A stretch of 64,000 nt of DNA from Amphibalanus amphitrite (GCF_019059575.1 NW_024881676.1:374501-438500); one strand, 5' to 3'. Positions 11,301 through 36,300 are shown, counted from the stretch's first letter. Notes: a model not told the origin generated them from the letters alone. Program-made: numbers and translations.

Positions 11301-13581
11301 TGACTGACACGCCGCGGGCTGTGTGCCGCAGGTGCGGTGGTCGCTGCCGACCTCCACCGCCGCCCCCGCGCCCGCGCCCGCCGCAGTCACCGCCGCCGTG
11401 GTCTTCTCCACACCCTCGACGCTTTCATCGCAGCCAGCAGTACCTCAGCCGCCGCTGGTGGCGGCCAGCTCCGCCAGCCAGCAGCACCCTCAGACGCCCA
11501 GTCAGTCCCAGTCCCAGCCGCCGCCGCAGTCTCAGCGGCAGCCGTCCGGTCAGCAGCAGCAGTCGGCGCCACACCAGGAGCAGTCTCAGACGCCGCAGGC
11601 ACAGTCACACTCGCAGCAGTCACATCAGTCACATCAGTCGTCCAGCGCGGCGGGGCCCTCCTCCCAGTCGGCCGCGCCGGTCCAGGAGGCGCCCGCCGTC
11701 TACCCGTCAGACGAGAGGTGGGTGATGGAGCGACAGGCGACGGACGCCTTACTGACAAACGGTATAGTTGTCCGAGTCAGTTCGTAGACAGTTACGGTGA
11801 TTAGTGAATTACTCGGAGCTGATTTTGTCGGTTCTACGTGAGCCTGGTCATGAAGCTTGTGTTCCTTTGGGTCATGAGAATTTTAACAAGAGCTCTAATG
11901 GGTTCGTCTATATAAATTGTCTGTATTGCGCCTGTTTTCCCCGGTCGGCTGTCTGACGGTGCCGTTTTCCGCAGGTTCGCCGCCCAGCTGCGGTGCGACC
12001 AGCGGGCCGCGCTCTGTCCTGACACGGAGACGCCCTTCCTGAACGTGGCGGACGCCGTGAAGCGTCTCTCCAAGTACCACGTGCTGCAGGACGCGCCCGC
12101 CGAGCCCGAACAGGTGCTCATTGAGGACGAGGTGTTCCGGATGCGTGCAGAGTACATCCGCCACAAGCGGCACGTCATGAACAACAAGTACCGCCGGCTG
12201 CTGCTGAAGGAGAGCATGGTGAGTGTTACTGAGGGGGCGCTGATCTGGATGGGAGAGGGATGACTGGGAATGGGGACGGTTGGGCGGCGGTGGTTTGAGC
12301 TACGGGGCACTGTTATATGTAGACGTGGTGAGGTATCGTGTTTTGGGTGAGTCTGGATTGCGTATGTTCAGTGATTAAGTCTGTTATGTAGGTTTGTCGC
12401 GAGTCTTCTCAAACTCACGGTTTATCTAATCTTTGTCTTAACTGAGTCGGTGATCGGTGATGTCTGTCTATAACTGAGAGGTAGTCCGTCCCTTCCGCTG
12501 GCGCTGCTCTGTGTCCTTGTTTATCTATCAGTACCGGTCTTTAACGCCACCCCGTCCTTTTGCAGCTGCTGCACCCGACCTGCGAGAGCATCCAGCTGCT
12601 GCGCTACCTGAACCAGTACGACCGGGAGCAGCTGCAGCAGGACCGGCAGGCGGCCGAGGAGCAGCGCCGGCGGCACGACTCGGGCGGCCCGCAACCCGTC
12701 AAACAGGGTCAGTGGAGGGAGCGCGGTGGGGCGCAGGGACGGGAAGGAAGCGGATAGAGCTCATGGTGCATCGTTTGGTGAGGTGAAGGTGGGGGATACG
12801 TCTTAGCAGCTAACACAGGGTTGAAAAGTTTCGGGTCTTTGGGTGGCCGACTTCGGTGTCTTTAGTGGTGGTTTCTTGAGTTGAGGTTGGTGGCTGTACT
12901 CGATGGACATCGTCAGCTGGAGCACTATTGTACAGTAACTCATCTGGACGCTGTTGTAGTTGTACCCAAATGGCTGACTTTCATTACCTTGACATTCCAT
13001 TTTTCTGTGTTCCAGAACACGCATCTCAGCCGGGTGCCGAGTCCAGTGCAGCGGCGGCCCCGGAGTACCCCTTCCACCCGGCCAACAGTCGGTCTGGCGC
13101 GCACGGGGAAGGCCCGGCGGCCCAGTCGGACACTCAGCCCGCCGTCAAAGTTGAGCCCAAACATGAGCCGAAGCCGGACCGGGAGCCGGCGGCGGCGGCG
13201 GCCTCAGCACCCGGTGCGGCCGGGCCGGGGCGGACAGATCTGACGGCGCCCGACGAGCGGCTGCTGCACCCGGCGGCGGCCGCCGCCGCGCAGGCCGACG
13301 CCGAGTTCGAGCGGCTGTTTGACGAGCCGCTGGTGAACGGTCACGGCGGCGCGGACGGCGACCCGGCGCCGGCGGCGCGCTCCCGAGTCGAGGATGACCT
13401 CCAGAGCGCCATCAAGAGCATCCTGAACCTGCCGCGCACCGACAGCGAGCCGGTCGACGAGCTGACGCCGCCGCTGCCGCCACCCAGCAGGTTCAACATC
13501 AACGCGTCCTTCTTCAACGCGGACGGCTCGACGGAGGACAGCGAGGCCCTGGACGAGGCGGTGCGGAGCATCCTGCTGTAG
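2347..13581 (+). CDS. BICRA: BICRA/GLTSCR1-like protein, ncBAF (GBAF) chromatin-remodelling subunit, 11 coding exons
   Basis: Proposed coding exons: 2347-2363, 5536-5581, 5909-6491, 6684-7642, 8086-8220, 8634-9500, 10455-10592, 11332-11717, 11975-12218, 12566-12707, 13016-13581. All junctions are GT-AG and phases agree, giving 1360 residues. In the family, BICRA binds BRD9 and defines the BRD9-containing SWI/SNF complex in the nucleus. Diagnostic parts are: DPSELESFL near the N-terminus, matching the vertebrate DPQALNDFLHG segment; long Ala/Pro/Gln-rich linkers; two basic NLS-like clusters (NKKKRR in exon 4, SKKKRK in exon 6); the GLTSCR1 domain at about residues 1060-1153 (DAVKRLSKYHVLQD, then NNKYRRLLLKES); and EDDLQSAIKSILNLP near the C-terminus. 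The 17-nt first exon (MDHDE, then donor AG|GTGAGC) is the weakest part, chosen because phase, Kozak context and the acidic MDDDD-like family start agree. Exon 10455 could instead end at 10580. The rest is secure. Confidence 0.85.
3239..4432. mobile_element. TTAA-flanked inverted-repeat element (piggyBac-like MITE), in BICRA intron 1
   Basis: The interior, 3243-4428, is bounded by an 18-bp perfect terminal inverted repeat, CCCGCGCCCTGCTGGGGG, and flanked on both sides by TTAA (3239-3242 and 4429-4432). TTAA target duplication with CCC-starting ends is characteristic of the piggyBac superfamily. Each end carries a second hairpin in which a G run and a C run flank TGTTTGAACA. A further hairpin, 3305-3318 with 3322-3335 (AAAAACGGCGGCGC arms), lies near the left end. 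No transposase frame is visible, so it is non-autonomous. The body is unusually rich in GGTCA/TGACC. Confidence 0.85.
4676..4709. repeat. (GGCCC)n microsatellite
   Basis: About seven uninterrupted copies of GGCCC, lying in BICRA intron 1 just downstream of a GAGCGAGCGAGCGCAGCGAGCG simple-sequence stretch (from about 4610). Confidence 0.95.
4730..5445. repeat. Degenerate tandem repeat with CACGTG palindromes
   Basis: At least five diverged units share the pattern ATCTC..nAACGGCTGGnCCGATTGCG...ATTTGGTACAC...AGGGTGC, beginning near 4731, 4909, 5060, 5192 and 5320. The last two are closely similar. Most units are separated by CTGCACGTGC-type palindromes; the largest, CTGCACGTGCGCACGTGCAG, is at about 5161-5180 with a near-copy at about 5287-5308. 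Open frames through it (e.g. 5003-5503) simply reflect the repeat and are not treated as genes. Confidence 0.7.
9672..9735 (-). repeat. Possible tRNA-derived SINE fragment
   Basis: On the minus strand the sequence reads GGCGTGGTCGAACTTGGCTG..., then an A-box-like TGGCTGAGAGATGAGC, a CACTCGCTAGCCCC segment and a degenerate B-box-like GGCTCAATCCC. This resembles the heads of tRNA-derived SINEs, but no cloverleaf can be drawn. It lies in a BICRA intron (9501-10454), which otherwise holds a 22-base G run at 10068-10089. Confidence 0.3.
10068..10089. repeat. 22-base G homopolymer
   Basis: An uninterrupted run of G in a BICRA intron. It could form a G-quadruplex and is a likely site of length polymorphism or sequencing error. 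Confidence 0.95.
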
Positions 13582-14020
13582 GCCAGCGCCGCCGGCCGGC
13601 CGGCGCCGCCATACGCAAGCTGTGATGGATCGTACAGTTCAAACTACTGTGTGATATTAGGGTAGTTGTTTCTGTAGGGTATGTTTTGCAGTAAATTTTG
13701 TACCCTTTTCTCTGGCATTTGCTGCGTTGCGATCTCAAAAGAGGACACCCTGTCCAACGCGGCACGAGCCGGTCTGCTCGCACGAATGTTTCTGTCGATT
13801 TCTTGCCGACACCGAGCGGCAGCGAAGCCTGAGTGCACTTTTTACGTTTTTTTTTCTGGTATTCGCTAAGTATTACCGCGGATGATCTATTCGTGTATGG
13901 GCATATTATGCCTTCTTTCATCAATCATGTCATGCATTCGTGGCAATATGGTGCCCCGTTCGTGGCTCCTTCCCATCGTCATGTATTTTTAATGGCATTA
14001 AAATAAAACATGTGGAGCGT
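13582..14020 (+). terminator. BICRA-like 3' UTR with AATAAA poly(A) signal at 14002-14007
   Basis: After the TAG stop (13579-13581) the sequence becomes AT-richer and contains a canonical AATAAA (14002-14007) inside TTAAAATAAAACATG, followed by GT-rich sequence. This is the first canonical signal downstream of the stop. Confidence 0.6.
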
Positions 14021-14599
14021 TTAGCGAAAGCATTGTGTCGTATGTTCGATTGAAGGACTGAGGACAGGCGAAATCAACGTTTCGTTGCGTTTTTTTTTTT
14101 AAACCTTTTCAACAGATGAGGTTTTCGAGGGACGGCAGCCGTCAAATGGAATATTAATTGGGTTCACACTGCGGAGGAATCCGAAGCCACTTCATATCTC
14201 ACACGTACTCTAGTCTAGCTCCCAAACTACATTCAGCGGGGTCAGCGGGACAGAACACATAGTTTGTGTGTAATAATCGTTCGAAATGTGGCAGCTTCGA
14301 TCAGTACCCGTAACGACTCCAGCGGATCTGCAGCACAAAGACCTCGTGGGGTGACGTCTAGGTCGACAAATAAATTTTTGATGGATCTGTGAAATTATAG
14401 GTAACCACAAATTGATAGTATTCCAAATTAACTAGTAAAAAATCGGTCATTTAGGTACAAAATTCAAGCTTTTGTCAAAATAACTTTGGACTTCAAAATC
14501 CCGAATCGGTAAGATACTTTATTGGGATTATCAAGCAATGTAAATTTAACAATGTGCTGCCACTGAACATGCGATTACATCAGAATTTTGAAAACTTCC
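14021..14599. other. Intergenic spacer, no feature beyond presumed promoter of the next gene
   Basis: AT-rich sequence between the BICRA poly(A) signal and the small membrane-protein frame. No repeat, RNA gene or splice-flanked coding segment was recognised. It presumably carries the promoter and 5' UTR of the downstream gene. Confidence 0.4.
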
Positions 14600-15043
14600 A
14601 TGCACCGATTCATGTTATGGCAGGGTCCAAACGCCGAGGCCGATGACGGCGATCTTGATGACCTGACCAACTTCAACGCCAGACCTCCCATCGTACACGT
14701 CCTAGTGAGAGACGAGGCAAACGATGGCAGGCGCCATATGCCGAAGACAATTTTCACGGCACCGAACATGGAGCTATCCGATAACGACCCACGGCAGGTG
14801 CTGCAAAACCTCAGACGTAACATGCAGGCCGCTGCAGAGCAAAACCGGCTACGTCAGTTGCAAGTTGCTGAAGAACAGGCAAACAGGCGGACCACGATGC
14901 TCTACACAGGACTCGGCCTCTCCATCATGATAGTGGTAATGTTGTACATTCTCGACCCTTACATCATGCTACAAGATGTCCAAAACATTTTCACGTACTT
15001 TGGCGAAAATCTTCTGAGCTCAGATTCGTCGTACTTCCTGTGA
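14600..15043 (+). CDS. Small single-pass membrane protein, family not recognised
   Basis: An intronless 147-residue frame starting at the first ATG (14600; a second in-frame ATG is at 14612) after an in-frame stop at 14564. The N-terminal half is acidic and polar (GPNAEADDGDLDDL near the start). Then comes an amphipathic, Gln/Arg/Ala-rich helix (about residues 65-93), a hydrophobic segment TMLYTGLGLSIMIVVMLYIL (about 95-114), and a short tail ending SSYFL. This suggests a tail-proximal membrane anchor with an N-terminal cytosolic domain. Codon usage and domain order look like a real gene, not repeat. An ATTAAA at 15121-15126 and an AATAAA at 15184-15189 lie downstream. A start in an upstream exon, spliced near 14582, cannot be excluded. 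I do not recognise the family and assign no function. Confidence 0.65.
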   Translation: MHRFMLWQGPNAEADDGDLDDLTNFNARPPIVHVLVRDEANDGRRHMPKTIFTAPNMELSDNDPRQVLQNLRRNMQAAAEQNRLRQLQVAEEQANRRTTMLYTGLGLSIMIVVMLYILDPYIMLQDVQNIFTYFGENLLSSDSSYFL

Positions 15044-15120
15044 AACGTTCACGTCGGCAACAGAACACAAGAACGTAACAAGAATCTTGCGGACATCCTG
15101 CAGCAAATCATCGCCGAATC

Positions 15121-15189
15121 ATTAAACACGCGTTCGTATTTAAAATGTATTTGTTATCCCAAAGCCACATATTCTGCTCCCGGAATAAA
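15121..15189 (+). terminator. Poly(A) signals for the small membrane-protein gene
   Basis: ATTAAA at 15121-15126 and AATAAA at 15184-15189 lie 78 and 141 bases after the stop codon on the same strand. Confidence 0.5.
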
Positions 15190-16425
15190 AGCCCCTAAAC
15201 GTGATGGCGGAACATTGGAATAAATAGCGTCTAGGGAAAGACTGGAAATATTAATTTGGCTCACGGTACGGGGTTCAGGAACAGTGCAAGCGTGGTCCGA
15301 ACGCGTCATAAGCTCCGATCTCGACCAGTCGCTGACGCGAGCTCCGTCTATTTCCAACCAATCATAATTTGACAGCTACATGAGCGCTCCGCGGCGGCGG
15401 CGGTGGCGGCGTCCCGACGGCGCGGCGCTGGTCGGACCGGCCGGCGGCAGCGGACCGTGTCCCCACCGGCGACCCTCTGTGACACACGGCCGGTGGCAGC
15501 CCGCACCGCGCCGGGGCCGGACACACCGCGCGCGCGCCGGCGGCGGCGGCCGAAATCTCAGTCATTATCACAACCTAACACGGCCCCTGGCTCTCGCTGT
15601 TTGATGCGCGCGCGCCGGCGGACGGGCGGGCGGTCCGCGGACCCGTGCGGGCGCCGGACGGCCGTCCATCCTCCGCCGGCGGCAACACAATCCCACGCGG
15701 CAAGACTAGATGGGGTGAAGCCTATCGGGATTACAATGCGATACCGCTGTCATCGAACGGAACAACCACAAACTGGCATCAACAAAATTATTAAAAATAC
15801 AATTTTTACAGCATGGCAGTACGCAATATTGGGCGGCGAACAAAGCGAGCCCCGGAGTCGACCGAGCAGCATGGTACAAAAATAAGCATTGTTCTTGATA
15901 AATTTGTTTATCGGTCATCGAGAGACGCCGAGCGTCACTGCGCGGAAGAATCACATTTCAACTCTCGAGGAGCAACGTAGGCGGTAAATAAGAGGTAGAC
16001 GCGTACACCGAACAATAAGGGATAGACGAACACGAGGAGAGAGAAAGGGAGGGGCGCTCGGAGGTGGAGAGAGAGAGAGCAGACGACGGGCGGGGCGGGA
16101 GACAGAGCACTGCGGGCGGGCGGGCGGACGCGGCGGGCGGGGCGGGGCGGGCAGCAGGCGGCGGGGCCGTGGCCGAGTATTCCCGCCTCCCTGACGGGCG
16201 CGTACCGCACGGGCCGCCGGCGGCAGCGGCCCAGTTAGTACAGTGTTCGGTCACCATCTCTTCTCTCGCTCTCTCAAATCATAATACACGTCCTATCCAT
16301 ATGACAAATTAATAATCATCTGTATATATATCTACACAAGCACGTGAGGGTGGCGGTCTCGGCCTGGGGAGCCGTCGGCGGCGCTGGCGCCATCTACAAT
16401 AAATAGTCCGCGCCGGTGGCGCCGC
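15190..16425. other. Convergent intergenic region / TAO 3' UTR
   Basis: This region lies between two converging genes. It contains a very GC-rich block (about 15380-15680, with GCGCGCGCCGG-type sequence) and purine-rich GGGAGGGGCG-type tracts (about 16040-16160). The part nearest 16425 is presumably TAO 3' UTR on the minus strand. I could not place a convincing minus-strand poly(A) signal. The open frames here are low-complexity and unsupported. Confidence 0.4.
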
Positions 16426-29258
<12,833 letters not shown>

Positions 29259-30370
29259 TACGGTAACGATGATTTTTACATTAAAACGCAAGCAGAATTA
29301 TTGGTCTTTTATCTCTAACTGAGCTAGACCTTCAGAAAAAGCACAACAATGAAAACGGGTGGCATCACGCCGAGCCTTTTACAGACCGTCCTTCACGGAG
29401 GACTCGCAAAAACACGATGAAGGAACAGCTTGGTGAAGACACCACAATACATGCGAATAAAATTGCCAATCTGCAAGCGAGAATGATAAATTAAGTGTCA
29501 CTACAAACCTCTTTTGTCTTGAAACAAAACAAAAAGGAAGAACGGGACAAATTCTATCTCCGATAGGAAAATGGCGCACGAATGCGCATGCGCGAGTCAA
29601 AAACATGTGTTTTGCAGGTATCAGTAAGAACTGATTCTCATTAAGCCAGTCTTTTATTACCTTAATAATTATTCAAAAAATATTTAGTTTTTAAAAAGGA
29701 TGCTATACCCCTAAAATATCACAAAAACTTGAAGTCATATTGAAAACTTAGCATTTGATATTGTTTCATATCTCACGCGTCAAAGACGTAATAGACGCAA
29801 ATGTAGATGGCCCTTGTTTTTTTTTTTCAGTTTTTGAAGTTTTGGAAGACTGCAGCTTTGGCGGGGAAAATAGCTTGTTGTTGGATGCTGTATTGTTGTA
29901 TTTCGACCTGTACCTACGCATCTTAGTGTTGTTCTTTGGATTGTGGCAGAAAATAATTGCCTTTACGTCCTTTACGTTTCGGAAATCTTGAGCTCAAGGC
30001 CTTGATTGAGCTGATACTCTTGAACCAGTCCCTGCCAAAACAGGTAGGTAGGTTAAGGTAAATATATCGTCTTGTATTTATTTCATTACAATTATATAAT
30101 TTCAGAGTAGGCATTATCATGGATTAGGTATTCCTGCGAAATGCACGTGAGTCGTGAACGTTTTGAATTTAGTCTTAAACTTATTGAAATTGCGCCTATA
30201 AAGGTGTAGTGACTTACCTACAGACTTATCCCTCCTACACCTGTAGATATTGCTATATCTCAATCTGATGTCATATTGTCATGTCAATGAATTTTTATTC
30301 ATGGGGTTGGTTTGTTTCACAAGCATGGTGACACATACCCGCCCTGCCTATCATCAGGAGGTGCTCAACG
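29259..30370. promoter_or_regulatory. Divergent promoter region between TAO and ASZ1, with NRF1-type motif
   Basis: The start codons of the two genes face away from each other and are 1.1 kb apart. A TGCGCATGCGC palindrome at 29583-29593 matches the NRF1/ewg recognition sequence, and an ATGGCG (YY1-like) lies beside it at about 29571. The interval 29259-29570 is presumably TAO 5' UTR on the minus strand. No TATA box was convincing on either side. Confidence 0.45.
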
Positions 30371-33300
30371 ATGCCAAACGTGCGGCTTGGTCGGCCAGCA
30401 GGAATGTCAGAGGATGAATCTGACTCGGACGATGGCATGGCGGTGGGCCCTGCACCGCCGCCAAGAACCCGATCCAGCAAACCGATGACGAACGGCACAC
30501 CAGCCAAGGTCAGTGTCTGGTCAGCTGTACTGTAGCAGAACCACAGAGTTCTGTTGCCCTGTAGCCCATCCATTCCCACTTCCCAGCAAATGTCTGTTTG
30601 TCATCCATCTGTTTGATCGCCTGGCCGTTCGTTCGTCGATTTGTTTTTGTCCATCTGTCCACCATGCACCATGAAACACATGTACCTAATATCCAAAACA
30701 CGCAAATCATCTAACCAATGGCCGATGCCGTGTGTTATCCTTCCAGGGCGGCTCGTCGTTCCTGACCCACCCCCGGCGCCGGACCGATTTCACCGCCCCG
30801 CCACTTGAGGATTTCCGCACTGCCATCGCCCAGGGCAGCCTGGCCGACGTCAAGATACTCGTCAACCAAGGTAGGGACTTAAGGGGTGCAGGCTGCACGG
30901 GGACGGCAGTGAAGCCTAATCCTCTGATTGTTTTAACGGGGATTCGAATATTCGAACTCGGACTCGCGTCATGGATGAAAACTTGGGTATCTTGACGCAT
31001 TTGTCATCTTATTTTGTGAGTTTGGAAGGCTTTTTCTTTTTTGCGCTGAAATATACATTAAAGGAAAAGGGCCACCTTTAACATGGGGATTGAAACTGAG
31101 ATAGCCATCTTGTAGCCCGTGTCCGAAAACCTTTTTGTCTACCTCCTTACGGCCGATTTCGGCCTCCATTCGTAGTTATCGGCAATTTTAAAAGAAAATA
31201 CGCCAGGAATGCGTCCTTATCCCAGGAATGCGTTCTTATCCGACAATACAGCCACCCGCGGCGAGGCTTTGGTTTTTTATCAATCAGCTCCAACCAGCTC
31301 AGCTTTAACCAATCAGCTTATCTGACACAATCCGACGAGTCTGTCTTCTGAACGCTGATTGGCTTGAGTGTGACGTCATCGCTATGCCATCATACAGTAG
31401 GTGCCGTAGAGAGTATCAACATAGTACCAATATGTTAAATAGTATTAAATACTTTTTAGCGAATTGTGCACTTCTGGCACCAGTTTTAAAAAGAAAATGA
31501 AAAATAATAATGTCAAAATGAAAAACAACGATATCTTCATATTTCACGAAGGTGGCCCTTTTCCTTTAACGTCAATTATCCGATATCTACTACCCCTGGC
31601 AAGTTTCCGGCCGTTGGCGTCACGTGAATCATCTCTGCCTCCTCTGTCAGGGATATCTGTGAACCAGCTGCTGAAAAACAACTGGCCGGCGCTGCTGTGC
31701 GCCTGTGCGGCGTCCACCCCGGCCGTGGTGCAGTACCTGATCGACCAGGGAGCCGACGTGAACACGCATAAAGGTAACTTATGCGAGAACGGTTCGGGAA
31801 AGGAGTAACCTCGTTTGTAACACCTGGCTATCTTCCTAGCAACATGCATCTATGAAGTTTGCCTTGCCATTAGTGTATTGTATGAAAAACACAAAGCACT
31901 AAATTAATGGATGGAATATGGACTATCGGAGCATCACATCACATCTCACTTGTCGTTTTTGCACATTATCTGTCGCTGTGACCTGACTCCGCTCTGTCTC
32001 CCCGTCAGACCTGTACACCCCTCTGATGGCGGTCTGCTGCTCCACCCACTACTCGGAGGAGGACGCCGAGGTGGTGGTGAAGGCCCTGCTGGCGGCCGGC
32101 GCCAGCGCCTCGGCCGCCGACCGGCACCGCTGCACGCCGCTCATCTACGCCGCCAAGGAGGGTCGCTCGGGCGTGGTGCGCCTGCTGGTGGCGGCCGGCG
32201 CCGAGACCGGCAAACAGGACACCATGGGATGGACGGTACGTGGGGGCGGGGAGGGGCGAGTCTGCGAGATTGGGGACGAGTGTGTATCGTGAAGGTAGCG
32301 TAGCGTTCCTTTTTTTGGGTTAGGCCCTTTCGGTCCAATTAGACCATTTCAGAGCCGGAAGGATGCTAGGAATTAGGGGGAGACATTGGTCTGGGCAGGC
32401 ACCCTAGTGAGTCACCGGGGCTGAGCCCATCCCGTAGCACAGGCCGACCAGCCCCAAGGTACTCACTAGTCACTGCACCCGGCTACGGGGTGCGCTCCCT
32501 CGGGAGCAGCGGTGCCGCTCCAAGGGAGCAGCCCGCGTGAGATAAAGTTGCCTGTCCAGCCCGGAGGAGGGTTGCGGTGTAGAGGAGAAGGATTTCAGTA
32601 TCCTGAGGATAGAAGCACGGAACGGTGATGTAGCGTTTCTACTCCTGGCTAGTCGTTTGAGGTGCCCATAAACGACTTTGGGACTTGTTATATTTACCTT
32701 TTCGCTGACTTGCTGGTCTATGTGAGTTTGGCTACATAATCCTTGGATTTTGTTTGTGTCGCTTCGATGTGCTCTACCACCACATATAACCCGTACGGTC
32801 ACCGAGCTCTGTTTGTCGTCAGGCCATGATGCACGCGGCCAGCCGCGGCTACGGGCACATAGTGCGACATCTGGTGGAGGCAGGCGCCGACAGCGCCACC
32901 TATAACCTGAGCGGACAGACAGCGGCTGACCTGGCGCTGGCCAACGGCTTCCATGCGGTAGGTCATGTTATTGGGAAATGAGGGTCGAGGGATGGACGTC
33001 TGAATGGTGAGGAGGATGGAACTGATTGAACAGGAGAACTATGTAACTTTTGACTTTTGACATTATGCAATGGATGGTTGGATGGTTCTGTTTTAGGCGG
33101 TTTAGGCATACCAGGCGGCCGAACGGGGAGGGCACCGGGGCACCGTGCCCCCTTTGATTTTGGCATTTTGACATTAGCCCTATGGGCGTTGCATGGAAAG
33201 AATGGGATCAAAAGTCGGCAGTGCCCCCCCCCCCCCCGTTCCGCCGCTACTTGGTTTAGGGTCATTTACGACGCAATGTGACGCCTGGGCTCGTATTGTC

Positions 33301-36300
33301 CCGTGGGGCGAGGGCGGGGCGGGGGAAGCTGGAGTGAGATACCTGAGCGGATACTGCTGGGAGGGGTCGAGCTAGTGCCGTCTCATGTTCACGCGTTGTG
33401 CGGGGCTCGGGTCCGTATCTGATCTGAGGAGCAGTAATACGATCCGGCAATCCAGCTCAGTCGAGCGGAGGAGCCGCCGACACATGACACCGGAACTGGG
33501 GAGTGAGATGGGCGATAGGCGGTCACTGCTGCAGTGGGGGTGGGGGCAAGGTGGGGGGGAGTACTCAGTCATAAACGAGAATGAATGAAATTATGAATGC
33601 CTGATGAAGCAGATTCATTCAATACTTTTGGGCTTTTATGTTGAACTGAATATGTTCACTTATGAGTTCATAAGCTGTTATCTTACAACTAACTTTTCCA
33701 ATTTAAAATTTGAATTTTACGTGAAAGACGAGAAAAAATATCAAAACACAACATGCACGTGAATACACCATGCTTGTCTGCCCTGTGAATTGGGAGCGTG
33801 GCTGCCAAGCCCGGCTAGCTCAGTCGGTAGAGCATGGGACTCTTAATCCCAGGGTCGTGGGTTCGAGCCCCACGTTGGGCGATGCTTTTCGCTCTGCACC
33901 TCTTGTTGGTCTCTGAGCATGACGGAAATTTGGAAGCTTCAGTCATCGATGATTATTGAAACCTTGGTGACCACTTTGCTGTATCTTCAGTCCTTTTTAC
34001 TTTTCATTTATTGATGGGTTCATTTTATTCTCATTCGTACAGTCTCAAATCTATCTTACTATTTGAACAGGATCCATCTGTCTGTCTGTCTGTTTGTCCG
34101 CCACGCCGTGTAGTGGGTTCAATTTAGCCGGCCTACAGGGCAGACGGTATATCGTAGGGGGTTGAAATTTGCACACCTTATAGGTGACAGAGCGGGTCAG
34201 CGCCTTTTCTAGGTTCCGACTCGCTGGGGTGCACGGTTCGCGCGTGGGGCGCGCTGGAAGAACGCCAATGAAATTTTGATCGGTTCGTAGATCTTCATTG
34301 AGAGCCGGGGTCGACAAACTTTGTGGACTAAATGCATGCCGATCGGCGGCGAGTGCCTCGCATTGGCGGATCGGCAAGTTATTAATTTGAATGAAAAGTG
34401 GCGAAAAAATGTGTTGATTTTCGTTCAATGGAAACAGTTTGTGATACGAGTATACAAATGCACCGTGTTTGCCGCAATGCGCCACTTTGATGACAAGGCG
34501 CCATTTTTGCCGCAAATCGCATAGTTTTGTCAAATATGACCCGATAAGGGTACAATTTGGTGCAAGGGTGCATGCTCAAACAACAGGTACAGATGCGCCG
34601 CATTTGCCGCAATGCGCCACATTTGCCACAAAGCGCCATTTCCGACAAAATCGAGTAAAAGCAATGGAATGGCACGAATTATTCTGTGACCTGACATGAC
34701 CCAGCGGTGTTGGTAGGGGTAGGGGTAGGGGTAGGGGTAGGGGTAGGGGTAGGGGTAAGGGTAGTGTAGTGGTAGGGGTAGGGGTAGTGGTAGGAGTAGT
34801 AGTAGGGGTAGGGGTAGTGGTAGGGGTAGTAGTAGGGGTAGTGGTAGGGGTAGTGGTAGGGGTAGTGGTAGGGGTAGGAGTATGGGTAGTAGTAGTGGTA
34901 GGGGTAGGGGTAGATGTAGTGGTAGGGGTAGGGGTAGTGGTAGGGGTAGTGGTAGGGGTAGGGGTAGTGGTAGGGGTAGTGGTAGGGGTAGTGGTAGGGG
35001 TAGGGGTAGTGGTAGGGTAGTGGTGGAGGCAAAAGCAGAACAGTGGCCCGGGCTGATCCCAGCGGACGAGAGGTGACCATGTGACCTGGCTTGACCCAAA
35101 GCGACCGGGGCTGACCCCTTTGACCCGTCTTGACCCCGTATCACCCAAATTTCATCCAACAACGCCCTCAGAACAGTTCTTTTTTTAAAGTCTCTTCACA
35201 TTTCCGTCCATATCTATGCTTCTAGACGACACATCGACATGAATCAAACACCATTCGAAAGCAAATTGGCTGGTGCCGCAATTTTTTCTACCACGCAGCA
35301 AAGCAAGTGGCGCAGCCGCTTGTCTATACTACTATTTGAACAGGATCCGTCTGTTTGTTTGTTTGTTTGTCCGCCACGCCGTGTAGTGGGTTCAATTTAG
35401 CCGGCCTACAGGGCAGACGGTATATCGTAGGGGGTTGTAATTTGCACACCTTATAGGTGACAGAGCGGGTCAGCGCCTTTTCTAGGTTCCGACTCGCTGG
35501 GGTGCACGGTTCGCGCGTGGGGCGCGCTGGAAGAACGCCAATGAAATTTTGATCGGTTCGTAGATCTTCATTGAGAGCCGGGGTCGACAAACTTTGTGGA
35601 CTAAATGCATGCCGATCGGTGGCGGGTGCCTCGCATTGGCGGATCGGCAAGTTATTAATTTGAATGAAAAGTGGCGAAAAAATGTGTTAATTTTCGTTCG
35701 ATGGGAAGAGTTTGTGATATAAGTATAAAAACGCACCGAGTTTGCCGCAAGGCGTCACATTGGTCACAAGGCGTCATTTTTGCCGCAAATCGCACAGTTT
35801 TGTCAAACATGGTCCGATATGGGTGCAATTTAGTGCAAAGATGCATGCTCAATTACCGGTTGAAAATGCGCTGTGTTTGCCGCAATGCGCCACATTTGTC
35901 ACAAAGCGCCATTTCCGACAAATACAACTAAGGGTAATGGAATGGCACGAATAGGGGCAGGGCTGAGAAGTGAGAACACTTTAAGTCTGATATTTTAGTA
36001 CTGATTGGATCCAATTATTCTGTGACCTGACATGATCCAGCGGTGTTGGTAGGGGTAGGGTAGTGGTAGGAGTAGTGGTAGGGGTAGTGTAGTGGTAGGG
36101 CTAGGGGTAGGGGTAGTGGTAGGAGTAGTAGTAGGGGTAGTGGTAGTGGTAGGAGTAGTAGTAGGGGTAGGGGTAGTGGTAGGAGTAGTAGTAGGGGTAG
36201 GGGTAGTGGTAGGGGTAGTAGTAGGGGTAGTAGTAGGGGTAGTGGTAGGGGTAGTGGTAGGGGTAGGAGTATGGGTAGTAGTAGTGGTAGAGGTAGGGGT

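Noticed and set aside
34769..35020. Open frames encoding Val/Gly-, Leu/Pro- or Tyr/Pro-only proteins across 34530-41750
   Set aside because: They are translations of the (GGGGTA/GTGGTA)n tracts in different frames and strands, vary with tract length, and have no non-repetitive domain.
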